The notes below the pieces were generated by a model. That model was not told the origin of the DNA and did not search any database. It saw only the letters and a program-made list of their open reading frames with translations. The position numbers and the translations under genes are program-made. Of a DNA stretch of 64,000 nt, positions 35,641-45,371 are shown piece after piece. The stretch's first letter is position 1. Each line of letters opens with the position of its first letter. The stretch lies in assembly GCF_037040815.1 (NCBI RefSeq), contig NZ_CP146232.1, positions 1,116,001 to 1,180,000 of the forward strand, read 5' to 3'. The DNA is from Pararoseomonas sp. SCSIO 73927. Lineage in GTDB: Bacteria; Pseudomonadota; Alphaproteobacteria; Acetobacterales; Acetobacteraceae.

Positions 35641-38015
35641 GACAGGCTGTCGGCGTCCTCGGCCTGTCGGATCTCTCCCGCAACGAGGCCCTTCCCCGTA
35701 TCCAGCATGCGCCGGACCGCCGCCTCGACGGTGTCGACCGCGATCTCGCCGATGCAATGACAGCGACGCTGGACGAAAGGACCTGACGGTCCGGCCAGCT
35801 CACAAGGGGAACAGGCTTTCGACAGGGCGAGGCTGACGCTTCGCGTTCCCAGCGGGCCGCGCGTCCTCGCCTCGGTTGGTGCGAAGAGAGTCACCAGCGG
35901 TATGCGAAGGGCGTTCGCGATGTTCATGACACCGCTGTCGTTCGACACGAAGGCACCGCAATCCAGCATCGCCATTGCCATCGCCTCGACGCTGCCGCCA
36001 GTACGGTCGATGGTTCCCTCCACATACTCCTCGGCGCTGCCGAAGGAGGCCACGCGCAGGCCCGAGGCCTGAAGCCGCGCCGCCAGTTCAGCGTAATGCG
36101 GCCACCGCTTCGCGCCCCAGGTTCCGCCCTTGGAGCCGGCATGCAAGCCCACCAGGTCCGATAGGCCACGCCGCGGGCTCAGCCCCGCGACGAAGGCGTG
36201 ACGCACATCCTCCGCCTCGTAGTCCAGCCCGAGAAGCTGCCGCGCGGCCTCAAGGTTGAACTCCGCCTCATGGAGGCGGTGCCCCGCGTGGAAGCGATCC
36301 CATTCCCGGGATCTCACGACACGGCGCGCGCGGAAGGCCGGACGCAGCTCCCCAAAGCTGTTCGTCAGGAAGACGGTGTCGTACTGCCGGCGGACGGGAA
36401 CGTCGTTCAACAGGAAGGCGTGGTTGACGTAATCCGGGTTGGCAACGACGGCGAGCGCGCCCGGCGAATCCCCGGCGACCACCACGTCGATCCGTCGGCC
36501 GAGATGGCGGGACAACTGCCGTATCAGCGGCGTCGTATGCACGACATTGCCGACACCTGATCCCACCCCGACAAGCATCGGCGCCGTGAGCCCGGAGACG
36601 AGGCGGGAGAGCCGATCCCCCTGGAGGTGGACATCCAGCGAGGCGGCGTTCCGCAGCGCGGCCTCGGAACGGGCGCGCCAATGATCCGGGTCGTCGAACA
36701 GGCGCTGGACCTCCTCGGCCCAGAGATCGGCGCTTTCCGGCAGGACCGTGCCGCTCTCCCTCAGCAGGAAGGGGATGTTTCCGCGGTCGGCTCCGATGAC
36801 GGGAACGCCCCGGGCCTGTGCTTCCACCACCACCCGGCTGAATGTTTCCACGAACTGGAAGCTCGGGGTGAGGACGACGCGGGCCTGCCCGTAGAGATCG
36901 TCCAACGTATCCTGCCTGTCCAGAACTGTGACGTTCCGCAGGCCGGCGGTGCTGCATAGCCTTTCGGCAACCTGCCGAGGCGACTGGGAGGCGATAGTAA
37001 TGAAGGAGATGTGCGGCAGCCTCGCGGCAATGCCAAGCAGCAGGCCAAATCCCTTGTCCCACCGGCTGTTCGGAAGAAGCACGATCGGACGCTCGTCCGG
37101 CACTGGAACCGGGGCGGGAGAGGCCTTGCCCGTGTCGGCGGCAGCGGGAAGGGACGGAATGACGTTCAGCCGGGCGCCGAACGTGCTCTCGACCACGCCC
37201 TGGACGAAGAGCGAGTTCACGTAGACGGCGTCGGCATCCATGAGCAGGAGCTGCATGTTGCGGCGGGGAACGTATCCATCCGGGCAATCCGGGTAGTAGC
37301 CCAGATTCGCGGTCGGCGGCTCGAACATCTCCCGCCAGAAATGGACGCCGAAGACAAGCCGTATATTCTGGAAGCGAAGCGCCGCCATTGCCTCGTGCCC
37401 GAAACCCGACACCACGTGCGCGAGACAAGCCTGCTCCTGCCATGCGAAACGGAAGAGAGCCTCGGGCGTGGCGGTGATGAAGACGTACCGGACGCCATTC
37501 CGGTCCCCGGTCTCGCCGCGCCGTTCGGCACGCAAGCCGACGACGACCGGGGTATACCCCATGCCCTGGTACAGCCCGGCCATCTGCTCGAGGAAGTGCT
37601 CGGCCCCACCGAACTTCTCGACGCCAAAGAGGGAGACCAGCAGGACCGTTCCGCGCGTGGGCTCCTCTTCCGAGCGGACGAGCACGGGAGGAGATGAGCC
37701 TGCCGCTTCGTAGGCGTGAACACGCGCCCTCTCCCCAGCGAGGGCCAGCAGCGCCGAAGCATCCACTGCGCCGTCGGCCAGGCCGTACTCCACGATCTGC
37801 CGCAGGTAGTCCCGCCGCCAGAGCCGCTGCCGCACGATGCCGTCCCGGCGGATCTCGATGACGGCCGCCCGGTCCGGTGCGGTCGCTGTCGCAGCGGATG
37901 TCCCGACGGGCGGCACCTCGCCCGGCGCGGCGAGCCATTCTGGCAAGGTCGCGAGATGAGAGAGCCAGGCCGACCGGCCGGCCTCCTCCGGAACGGGCGA
38001 GGGTGTTGGGGTCAT
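35637..38015 (-). CDS. Bifunctional GT4-GT9 glycosyltransferase fusion
   Basis: 792 residues. After about 110 unassigned N-terminal residues, a GT-B glycosyltransferase (GT4 type) spans about 110-500: LFGVEKFGGAEHFLEQMAGL, a VFGVHFWREMF acceptor region and FVETFSRVVVEAQARGVPVI. A heptosyltransferase-like GT9 domain follows at about 510-780: VGVGSGVGNVVHTTPLIRQL, GLHAGSKGGTWGAKRWPHYA and SNDSGVMNIANALRIPLVTL. The tail has cysteine pairs CSPC and CHC. It is a close paralogue of the protein at 51154-55002, and its start overlaps the TPR gene's stop. Confidence 0.87.
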   Translation of the reverse strand: MTPTPSPVPEEAGRSAWLSHLATLPEWLAAPGEVPPVGTSAATATAPDRAAVIEIRRDGIVRQRLWRRDYLRQIVEYGLADGAVDASALLALAGERARVHAYEAAGSSPPVLVRSEEEPTRGTVLLVSLFGVEKFGGAEHFLEQMAGLYQGMGYTPVVVGLRAERRGETGDRNGVRYVFITATPEALFRFAWQEQACLAHVVSGFGHEAMAALRFQNIRLVFGVHFWREMFEPPTANLGYYPDCPDGYVPRRNMQLLLMDADAVYVNSLFVQGVVESTFGARLNVIPSLPAAADTGKASPAPVPVPDERPIVLLPNSRWDKGFGLLLGIAARLPHISFITIASQSPRQVAERLCSTAGLRNVTVLDRQDTLDDLYGQARVVLTPSFQFVETFSRVVVEAQARGVPVIGADRGNIPFLLRESGTVLPESADLWAEEVQRLFDDPDHWRARSEAALRNAASLDVHLQGDRLSRLVSGLTAPMLVGVGSGVGNVVHTTPLIRQLSRHLGRRIDVVVAGDSPGALAVVANPDYVNHAFLLNDVPVRRQYDTVFLTNSFGELRPAFRARRVVRSREWDRFHAGHRLHEAEFNLEAARQLLGLDYEAEDVRHAFVAGLSPRRGLSDLVGLHAGSKGGTWGAKRWPHYAELAARLQASGLRVASFGSAEEYVEGTIDRTGGSVEAMAMAMLDCGAFVSNDSGVMNIANALRIPLVTLFAPTEARTRGPLGTRSVSLALSKACSPCELAGPSGPFVQRRCHCIGEIAVDTVEAAVRRMLDTGKGLVAGEIRQAEDADSLS

Positions 38016-39256
38016 GCCGAAACCTTGGTGCCCCGTCCATCCCGCCCGGACGGGGCCGTCAGCGTTCCCGTGGAGAACGGCCCGGACCGCCGCGCGTCCA
38101 ACCATCGCTCGAGGATACGGATGGTCGAAGCCGCCGCATCGTTGTTCTCATCCGCCGCCGCGGCCAGCCTGGCCTGCTGGAGCGCGTCCTCAATCCGGTC
38201 CAGTCGGACGAGGAGCCGGGACTGCTCGAGATGCAGCGCCGTCATGGCCGGCGATCGCCGTTGCGCCTCGACCAGCGCGGCCAGCGCTTCCTCCAGCAGC
38301 CCCTTGCCTTGAAGCATGGCTGCCATCTCGCGATGCGGGCGGCCGTCCCGGGTCATGAGGCCTGCGGCCCGCGTCAGCAGGTCGATGGCCTCGTCGATGA
38401 GCTCTGGCTGCGGCTCGGCACTCCCGAACCCGCCGCTCACGCACTGGGCTGTCGCGCGGCCGGCCTGAAAGACGAAGCGCGCCTCGTCCGGGTGCCCCGC
38501 TAGGCATTGCAGGAAGAGCCGTCGCGCCTCGTCGTGGCGGTGCTGCTTCTGCAGGGCGAGGCCGAGATGGTAGGCGACATCGTCCTTCCGCGGCCCATCC
38601 ATGCCCAAGCGGCGCAGGATGGCCTCGGCCTCCTGGCCTCGCCCGAGTTGGATCAGGGCGCGCGCGAGGTCCATTGTGGCCCGGCGATCGCCCCGGAGTG
38701 CTTCAGGCCGGTCCGCCGCCAGTTCCGCGACGCGTGCCCAGTCCTTCTCGCCTGCCGCGGTTCGGACGAGGTCCGCCAGCATCACAGGATCCACCACGCC
38801 GTTCGCTGCCGGGGGCCGGGTGACCGGCACGGTCCCGAGCTCCGGCGGGACGGGGGAGACGATCCTCTCGATCCGTGGGGTGACCAGCGGCAAGGGGGGT
38901 GAGTCGGGGTCCACCACCGTGTCGATCGTCGTGGGGATGCTGATGGCGGTCGCGCGGTGGAGATCTCCGCACCGCGAGAACACGACGCTCTGCTCACCAC
39001 CCAGGAAGATCGTCACGCCGTTCCCGGTGTGGAGGAGATCCACTTCGAGCTGATCCGGCCGCTCAGGGCTGGTCCGCTCGATGCGCACCTCCTCGTCCCA
39101 ATGGTCGGAGGCCCTGCTGTTGACCGCCAGGGCTTTTCCCGCTTCCCGCGGCTTGAGGTGAAGGAGGATCCCGCCTCCCTCCAGGAAGTCCACGCTGTGG
39201 CCTGCATCCACGGCCGCTTGGCTGAAGCGAAACCGCAGTCTCCGCCAGGATTCCAT
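38012..39256 (-). CDS. TPR-repeat protein of the glycan locus
   Basis: 414 residues. Residues 1 to about 110 form an unrecognised beta-rich domain (LRFRFSQAAVDAGHSVDFLE, then ILLHLKPREAGKALAV). Residues about 165-390 are tetratricopeptide-like helices: DLARALIQLGRGQEAEAILR, AYHLGLALQKQHRHDEARRL, EMAAMLQGKGLLEEALAALV. No catalytic motif is visible. The overlap (ATGA) with the GT4-GT9 gene and the shared TPR theme suggest a scaffold or acceptor-recognition role in the same glycosylation process (inference). Confidence 0.75.
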   Translation of the reverse strand: MESWRRLRFRFSQAAVDAGHSVDFLEGGGILLHLKPREAGKALAVNSRASDHWDEEVRIERTSPERPDQLEVDLLHTGNGVTIFLGGEQSVVFSRCGDLHRATAISIPTTIDTVVDPDSPPLPLVTPRIERIVSPVPPELGTVPVTRPPAANGVVDPVMLADLVRTAAGEKDWARVAELAADRPEALRGDRRATMDLARALIQLGRGQEAEAILRRLGMDGPRKDDVAYHLGLALQKQHRHDEARRLFLQCLAGHPDEARFVFQAGRATAQCVSGGFGSAEPQPELIDEAIDLLTRAAGLMTRDGRPHREMAAMLQGKGLLEEALAALVEAQRRSPAMTALHLEQSRLLVRLDRIEDALQQARLAAAADENNDAAASTIRILERWLDARRSGPFSTGTLTAPSGRDGRGTKVSA

Positions 39257-39457
39257 GCGCCCTCCCCTTAACCGTCCAGCCTTCTCGAGCGACGTTCCGG
39301 GCAGACGGCCATTCCCCCGATCTGATAGCCAGTGATGCCCCGTGCCACAAGGATCACACAGGCCTATGCACCTCCGGCCTTGCCGCACTGACCAGCGCAG
39401 CGCTGGTGCCCTGACTGTCCTTCGCGGCTTTGCAGCCAATCCATTATCTTGTCGCCG

Positions 39458-40537
39458 TCATCCAGGACGCGACGTGCTGTCCGTGTCCGACCGTACGGCC
39501 TGCTCCAGAATCGCCTGGAGTTGCCGGCGGGTCCGACTCGGCACCCTCACCGCACTGTCTATGATCTGCTCCAGCGTCGGCATGTCGTTCCGGTTCCTGC
39601 CGAGATTGCGCAAGCAGAGACCTGCCAGCCAAGCGGCGTTCAGACTGTGCTCGAGTTCCCGGAACAGAACCGCGCGGTAGGGGTCCGCATCGCGAACGGC
39701 GAGTTTGAACATTGCAACCGTCTGGTCCCAGAAGAGCTTGGCGGTCGCTTCGTCGCCCCGGCGCCACTCGAGCCATCCGCCCAGGAGGAGCGACTTGGAG
39801 GCGGAGTAGGCGAGCGTCGCGTAATTTGCCTGCGGCCTGGACGTGAGCGCGAGCATGTGGTGACACGTCGCCTGCAAGCCCGAGATGTTGGCCGCAGCAA
39901 GCTGAAGATGCCACTTGGCCGTCAGCAAGGAGACTTCCAGGTGCTCGCGGTTACGCCGGGGATGCCAGTCGAGCGACAGGCCCTCCAACCAGCCGAACGC
40001 CGCCTGGTTGATGTCGAGCGCCGCCGCGATTAGGCCGGCATCCCCGAGTTCGACGGCCTTGTAGGCCTGGATCAACGACGCGCCGATGCGGTGCTCGGGA
40101 TGGTCCACGAAGAAGCGCGTGACCTGCTCCGCCAGGAAATGACGCGTGCTCGCGCTGCCCCACCTTCGGGTGTGGCTTGCCAGCAGGTCGACGTAGTCGG
40201 GCCCGTCGAGCGGGTAGAGGCGGGCGAGACGATCGTCGAGGCCTTTCTCGAAGACGATCCTGTCCTCAGGGTGGACCGTCGTGATGCGGACGGCCTGCAG
40301 CGGACCATCGGCTCGAGGGGTGGGCAGGACCGTACGGAACGCCGCGCCGGCTACCGGGACCAGGAGCTTGGCACTCAGATCAGCGTCGACGTTCGTGGCT
40401 TCAGCAAACTGGAACGAAACTCTTGCCAGGACCGTATTCTGAGGAGGCTGTTCCGCGGCCAGCGACGGATCGACCTCCATCGTGAGTGCGATGGACCCCT
40501 GACGCAACTCGGCATCCAGAAGGGTTAGCTCGGTCAT
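39458..40537 (-). CDS. Uncharacterised 359-residue protein
   Basis: The start is taken at the ATG at 40537; another ATG at 40552 abuts an AGGAGG and has no proper spacing. The N-terminal third is beta-rich (LLDAELRQGSIALTMEVDPS, VLARVSFQFAEATNVDADLS) and the remainder is helical, including LAAANISGLQATCHHMLALT and LAYSASKSLLLGGWLEWRRG, reminiscent of helical-hairpin repeats. No signal peptide or enzyme motif is seen. It lies 201 bp from the TPR gene in the same direction, so a function in the glycan locus is likely but unidentified. Confidence 0.65.
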   Translation of the reverse strand: MTELTLLDAELRQGSIALTMEVDPSLAAEQPPQNTVLARVSFQFAEATNVDADLSAKLLVPVAGAAFRTVLPTPRADGPLQAVRITTVHPEDRIVFEKGLDDRLARLYPLDGPDYVDLLASHTRRWGSASTRHFLAEQVTRFFVDHPEHRIGASLIQAYKAVELGDAGLIAAALDINQAAFGWLEGLSLDWHPRRNREHLEVSLLTAKWHLQLAAANISGLQATCHHMLALTSRPQANYATLAYSASKSLLLGGWLEWRRGDEATAKLFWDQTVAMFKLAVRDADPYRAVLFRELEHSLNAAWLAGLCLRNLGRNRNDMPTLEQIIDSAVRVPSRTRRQLQAILEQAVRSDTDSTSRPG

Positions 40538-41057
40538 CCGAAAGTCTTCCATCCTCCTGCGCCAGCACGGCGCCACATCTCCAGTCCCGCCACGTACATT
40601 GAGCTTAAGAGAACTGGTAAGGCTTCGCGGGATAGCACATCCCGCACGGTGGAGTGGATGGAGAGACAGCTGGGCCGGCAAAGTCTGAGAAGTGTGGGTG
40701 GCAAACCGGCACCCGGTACATTGCAACAGTCTCCCGCCAAAGCTGTGCCACGAATAATCGGCCGGAGAAGGGCTGGGCACCGCCATTGCCTCTCTGGCCG
40801 GCTCTCCCAGGGGCTCGTCTTGCATGCCGCCGTCCCGTCTGACCGACATCGAAAAGACGAGCATGAGGGCCTGGAGTTCAAACGGGCTCCCCTCCCAAAC
40901 CCCGGGTCTGCTCACGGGCACCTTCTCTCAGGCTGATCTGTGTCGATGAATTTGGAGCGACTCAACAGGTGGACAGCGGACGTTTCGGTATTCGCTAGAC
41001 GCTTGCATTCAGTACAACTTGTTCCGATCCTCACAGCACGGCCAGGAGCTTGGACCC
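40538..41057. other. 520-bp divergent intergenic region without a supported gene
   Basis: Between the minus-strand unknown gene and the plus-strand GSCFA gene. Open frames here give no recognisable protein. It should carry promoters for both directions; no clear inverted repeat was found. Confidence 0.5.
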
Positions 41058-42110
41058 ATGCGCTCGCCCTATCAGAACTTGCCTCGCCGAGCATTCTGGC
41101 GGACCGGCGTACGGAACCAGGACTGGCTGGGCGGGCCTACGGACCTGTGGCAGCCGAAGTTTGAAATCACCCCTGACATGAAGGTGATGACGGCGGGATC
41201 CTGCTTCGCTCAGCACATCGCACGCCACCTCCGCGCCCGAGGGCAGAACGTGATCGACACTGAGCCACCTCCGCGGCGCATGAGGCCGGAGACGGCAAGG
41301 GAGTTTGGCTACCTCCTCTACTCTGCTCGCTACGGCAACATCTATACGGCGCGCCAGCTCCTCCAAGTCATGCAGGAGGCGACGGGCGCGTCGCCGCCAC
41401 CGCCGGTCGCCTGGGAACGCGATGGCCGATGGTTCGACGCGATGCGCCCCTCTGTCGAGCCGGAAGGGCTCGACAGCCCTGAGGAGGTGGCCGTACACCG
41501 CCGCCACCACCTGAAGTCCGTTCGTCGCGCGCTTCGTCAGGCGGACGTCTTCGTTTTTACCCTCGGACTGACCGAGGCTTGGGAGGACGTGGAGACGGGC
41601 CGGATTTTCCCGACGGCGCCAGGCACGATCGCGGGAACCTATGATCCCGCTCGTTGTGCTTTCCGCAATTTCACCCACGCCGAGGTATTGGCCGATTTTC
41701 TGGCGTTCAGGAAAATCGCGCTTCGAAACAGGCTAGGCCTGAAGTTTCTCCTCACCGTGTCGCCAGTGCCTCTGACGGCCACTGGAAGCGGCAGCCACGT
41801 TCTGTCGGCCACGATCTACTCCAAATCGGTTCTGCGGGCGGTAGCTGGACAGCTAGCTCAGGAGTTCGAAGACGTAGACTACTTCCCTTCTTACGAGATC
41901 ATCAGCACGCCCTTCCTCGGCCAGACCTTCTACGACGAGACGCTTCGGGCCGTGGCGCCGGAGGGTGTCGAGGCGGTGATGCGGATCTTCTTCGAGGGCA
42001 GGACTGGGAGTGCTTCACCCGAGGTTGAGGCGGCCCCCGTAGCTCCGCGCCGGGCTCGAAGCGACGATATTGTCTGTGAGGAAGTTCTTCTGGAGGCGTT
42101 CGCCCGCTGA
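41058..42110 (+). CDS. GSCFA-domain protein (SGNH/GDSL-like)
   Basis: 350 residues from the ATG at 41058 with AGGAG upstream. The namesake motif lies in KVMTAGSCFAQHIARHLRAR (GSCFA at residues 47-51). HHLKSVRRALRQADVFVFTL and TLGLTEAWED follow, as does LLTVSPVPLTAT, as in the GSCFA Pfam family, which is related to SGNH hydrolases. Such proteins are often found beside polysaccharide genes and are suspected acyl esterases or transferases. Its stop overlaps the next gene's start by one base. Confidence 0.88.
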   Translation: MRSPYQNLPRRAFWRTGVRNQDWLGGPTDLWQPKFEITPDMKVMTAGSCFAQHIARHLRARGQNVIDTEPPPRRMRPETAREFGYLLYSARYGNIYTARQLLQVMQEATGASPPPPVAWERDGRWFDAMRPSVEPEGLDSPEEVAVHRRHHLKSVRRALRQADVFVFTLGLTEAWEDVETGRIFPTAPGTIAGTYDPARCAFRNFTHAEVLADFLAFRKIALRNRLGLKFLLTVSPVPLTATGSGSHVLSATIYSKSVLRAVAGQLAQEFEDVDYFPSYEIISTPFLGQTFYDETLRAVAPEGVEAVMRIFFEGRTGSASPEVEAAPVAPRRARSDDIVCEEVLLEAFAR

Positions 42111-42853
42111 TGCGTATTGCACTGATCGGCAACTCGCATCTCGGGGCGATGAAGGGCGGCTGGGAATTGCCGGACTTCAACCGGGGCGGGGTTGAGGCGG
42201 TGTTCTTCGGGGCGCCTGGAAATGGCCTGGTCGGGATGCACTTGCGGGATGGAGCGTTGCTCCCCGTCTCAGACGCCTCCCGGCGCTACATGAAGGTGAC
42301 ATCTGGCGGCCTGGACCGTGTGGGATCGGCGTACGATGCCTACGCAATTGTCGGCTATTTCGGGATTGGATTCGTGGCTGATGTCCTGGTTGGCCATCGT
42401 ACGCTAGAATACTTGGAAGGCCGGAGTGCCCCGATCTCTCGTGCGGCTCTGAGGGCCGCAGCCCGCGATGCTCTCAGCAACACGCCGGCGCTCCAGCTAT
42501 TGCAAAAGCTGCGGCACCTCACTGCGGCGCCTGTCCTACTCGTCGCCGACCCGCTGCCCAATCCGAGGATCAGCGAGGTCGATGTGTCCGGCCGATGGGA
42601 GTTGGGGCACATGCCACTTGTCGTGACGGCCTATCAGGAGGCCCTGGAAGATCTGGGACGGAGTACCGGCGCGGCGATTGTCACCCAGCCCCCCGAAACC
42701 ATTCTGGCTCCTTGTTTTACCCAGCCGCGCTTTGCGTTGGACCATCCTGAGCACGGCCTGCGCCACATGACTGCAGAGTACGGTTCTCTCGTGATGAGGG
42801 ATGTGCTGCTTTCACTCAGTGCGATTCCGAAGGAGAAGGAGCGCGCAGTCTAA
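42110..42853 (+). CDS. SGNH-hydrolase-like protein (GNSHL motif)
   Basis: 247 residues beginning MRIALIGNSHLGAMKGGW; the GNSH block takes the place of the GDSL nucleophile block with a Ser. A possible Block V appears as HPEHGLRHMTAEYG near the C-terminus. The family is not named with confidence, but the arrangement directly after a GSCFA gene (one-base overlap) suggests a paired function in decorating or trimming acyl groups on a surface glycan. Confidence 0.7.
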   Translation: MRIALIGNSHLGAMKGGWELPDFNRGGVEAVFFGAPGNGLVGMHLRDGALLPVSDASRRYMKVTSGGLDRVGSAYDAYAIVGYFGIGFVADVLVGHRTLEYLEGRSAPISRAALRAAARDALSNTPALQLLQKLRHLTAAPVLLVADPLPNPRISEVDVSGRWELGHMPLVVTAYQEALEDLGRSTGAAIVTQPPETILAPCFTQPRFALDHPEHGLRHMTAEYGSLVMRDVLLSLSAIPKEKERAV

Positions 42854-43169
42854 TCGGTTACTTGTTCCAGTGCTGGCGCCGGGGCGTCGGCGTCTTTGCC
42901 AAAGTGTCCAACCCACGGGTGCAGAAAACGTCCGCAGTTCGTATTGGCTGATGGCTGGTTGTTCCGGACTTCTCCCGGCGTAATCTCAAATCTTCATCGG
43001 CATCGCTGCAGCCCTGAATTCCTTGCGGCCGGCTACCCCTGTTGGCCGCGCGAAAGGCGCCAGAACATGAGAACTACCCGCCAGGGGCAGCGCCCCGGCG
43101 GGTAGTCCTGGCACTGATGGAATCGACCGGTGGGCCAATCGGCCAACCGGTCGGTCCCGTCGGATTGAC
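42854..43169. other. 316-bp intergenic region between convergent genes
   Basis: Contains a strong hairpin at 43073-43106 described separately and no supported gene. Codon bias and motif content of its short open frames are poor. Confidence 0.5.
43073..43106. terminator. Long hairpin between convergent genes, likely bidirectional terminator
   Basis: ACTACCCGCC (43073-43082) pairs fully with GGCGGGTAGT (43097-43106). The intervening bases fold as GGGGC/GCCCC around a three-base AGC loop, leaving one bulged A. The 15-bp stem lies between the SGNH-like gene and the RTX gene, which converge. No long T-tract follows on either strand, so it may be a stabilising stem rather than a classic intrinsic terminator. 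Confidence 0.65.
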
Positions 43170-44672
43170 CTACAGGATGAAGTCGCTCGCAGTCAGCGGC
43201 CCGCCACCATTCGTGTACACGGCAATGTTCAGGTCTACACCGCGATCTGCATCCTCATAGATGAAGACCCGGGCAAGATCCCGCCCCTCATCGAAGGTGA
43301 CAGTGAACTGCGCGGCACCAGTTTGGTCATCCACCTGTGTCAAGTTCAACGCCGAGAGGTCGATCTTGTCCCCGTCCGCACGGAGAAAGTCATAGATCGC
43401 GTCCCGACCGCCCAGAGCGTCGGCACGCCACACGAAGGTGTCGGCCCCGATCCCGCCGCGAAGCGCGTCGTTGCCGGCACCACCTTCGATCCTGTCGTCG
43501 CCGGCGGCGCCCCGCAGATCGTCCGACCCATCCAGGCCCAGAATGGTGTCGTCACCGTCGCTGCCACTGACGAAATTAGCCTGGGAATTGCCGGTCAGCG
43601 TCACGGCGTCCTTCAGGTAGACGCGCTCCACATTGTTGGCCACCGTCCAGTCCGCGCTGACAGAGGCCAGATCATTGCCCTCGTTGGCCAACTCCAGGAT
43701 GACATCGTCGCTGGAATCGACATAGTAATTGTCGGTTCCAGTTCCGCCGATCATCGTGTCCACGCCGGCACCACCGTCCAGCCGGTCGTCCCCTGCCCCG
43801 CCATCCAGCCGGTCGTCACCGGCGGCGCCGCGCAGATCGTCCGACCCGCCCATCCCGAAAACGATATCGTCGCCCGCGCTGCCGCTGACGAAGTTCGCCT
43901 GGAAGTTGCCGGTCACCGTTACGGCCGCCTTCAGATAGGCGCGCTCCACATTGCTGGAAATGGTCCAATCGGCGCTGACATTCGCCACATCGTTGCCCTG
44001 GTCAGTCGCCTCGGACGCGACGTCACCGCTCTCGCCGATGATGAAGGTGTCGTCGCCAGTCCCACCCAGCATCGTGTCGTTGCCGTTGCCGCCTCGCAAC
44101 GTGTCATTGCCGTCGTTGCCGACGAGGCGATCATTGCCCTCATCGCCGAACAGCGAGTTGGCGGCGGCGTTGCCCGTCAGCGTGTCGCCACCCGAGCCGC
44201 CCGCGACGTTCTCAAAGCCGGAGATGGTATCGCCCGCGGCGTCGCCACCTGCGGCCGTCGAGGTGGAAAGGTTCACCGTGACCGCCCCGACCGACCCGGC
44301 ATAGCTCAGCGTGTCTGCGCCGGCGCCGCCGCTCAGGACATCCGCGCCGATCCCGCCGACGAGGGTGTCGTTGTCCGCCCCGCCGTTCAGCGTGTCCTCG
44401 CCTTCCCCGCCGATCAGGAAGTCGTTGCCGCCATTGCCGTTCAGGATGTCATCGCCCGCAAGGCCGTCGGCGTAGTTGTCCGTTCCGCCACCCAGCGCAA
44501 GCGTGACGACGGGAACACCGAGCGCGCCGACGACGAGCGTCGCATCGCCGTCGAAGCGATCATCCCCGTCGGTCGGATTGCCGGTGATGCCCACGCCGAG
44601 CGCAGGGACGCTGACCCCGAGCCCTAAGCCTCGAGCGGTCCAGATCCCATTCCCGCTGCTGCTCTCGCTCAT
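43170..44672 (-). CDS. RTX-repeat calcium-binding protein, probable type I secretion substrate
   Basis: 500 residues from the ATG at 44672, with GGAGG seven bases upstream. From about residue 30 it is built of GGxGxDxL-type nonapeptides (NDFLIGGEGEDTLNGGADND, DVLSGGAGADTLSYAG), which bind Ca2+ in a beta-roll after export. Two long units of 106 residues repeat: DVANVSADWTISSNVERAYL and DLASVSADWTVANNVERVYL, each followed by RTX repeats. The C-terminus (FIYEDADRGVDLNIAVYTNG, then GGPLTASDFIL) fits a type I secretion signal. No catalytic domain is present, so it is a structural or adhesive surface protein. Confidence 0.88.
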   Translation of the reverse strand: MSESSSGNGIWTARGLGLGVSVPALGVGITGNPTDGDDRFDGDATLVVGALGVPVVTLALGGGTDNYADGLAGDDILNGNGGNDFLIGGEGEDTLNGGADNDTLVGGIGADVLSGGAGADTLSYAGSVGAVTVNLSTSTAAGGDAAGDTISGFENVAGGSGGDTLTGNAAANSLFGDEGNDRLVGNDGNDTLRGGNGNDTMLGGTGDDTFIIGESGDVASEATDQGNDVANVSADWTISSNVERAYLKAAVTVTGNFQANFVSGSAGDDIVFGMGGSDDLRGAAGDDRLDGGAGDDRLDGGAGVDTMIGGTGTDNYYVDSSDDVILELANEGNDLASVSADWTVANNVERVYLKDAVTLTGNSQANFVSGSDGDDTILGLDGSDDLRGAAGDDRIEGGAGNDALRGGIGADTFVWRADALGGRDAIYDFLRADGDKIDLSALNLTQVDDQTGAAQFTVTFDEGRDLARVFIYEDADRGVDLNIAVYTNGGGPLTASDFIL

Positions 44673-45371
44673 TTTTGAGCCTCCCGTTCGTTGAAGACAC
44701 AAAGCTCGACAGATTGTGAAGTAAGCGTTAGCACTACTTTAACGAGCATTCTTTGGCGTGTTTCAGCGACGAACACAACCATTGCGAGAAGCTTCGAGAC
44801 CAGTTCTCGAAAATGTGTCTTCCACGGTGAGATGTTGCACTTCGGTGGAATCTTGTCCCACCAAGTTTGGCATTCTGTCTCTTGGGAGGATCGAAGTCGG
44901 AACAATGGCTCGCTGGACTTAAGTGTCCCGGGCGATGGGACATGGCCAGACCCGGCTCAACCAAGGCGAGAGCACCAATAAGGAGGGTGTTTCCAGGATC
45001 GACCGGCCTGCCGAGGTGGATGGAGATCACGCTTGTGCGACAGCTTTGCGGCGTTCCGGGCGGTTCTACAGGCTCCCCGCGCCGTGGTGGCCCGGTCTGC
45101 CGCGGGACTGCCGGTCACGGCACTCCGATCGTCCAGCGATTCGCTGCCATCTCAGCGGCTTGTGCCGTTCCGGATCGGGACGGAAACCTGATTGTTGGTC
45201 CCCGTCAGGATATTGCGGAGCAGGACCTAGTTCCCGGCGATCACGCGCTTGCCGAGCGCCTGGATGCCGCGTCAAGGCAGCAGCGGGATGGCAGTCGCGC
45301 CGCGCCAACGCTGCAAGGGCAGGCCGGCCTGCGGCCATTCCAGCCCGGACTGCCGGGATGGACAGCGGCCC
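44673..45371. other. About 700-bp intergenic region, partly AT-richer, no supported gene
   Basis: The first 230 bp upstream of the RTX gene are clearly AT-richer than the neighbours and likely carry its promoter. The remaining part up to the giant glycosyltransferase stop is GC-rich. Open frames here lack motifs. Confidence 0.5.

Noticed and set aside
43440..44460. Short spaced repeats that could be mistaken for a CRISPR array
   Set aside because: Repeats follow codon triplets of GGxGxDxL motifs, vary in sequence and have no fixed-length unique spacers.
43323..44627. A 434-codon plus-strand open frame opposite the RTX gene
   Set aside because: Its apparent repeats merely mirror the RTX nonapeptide codons read in antisense.
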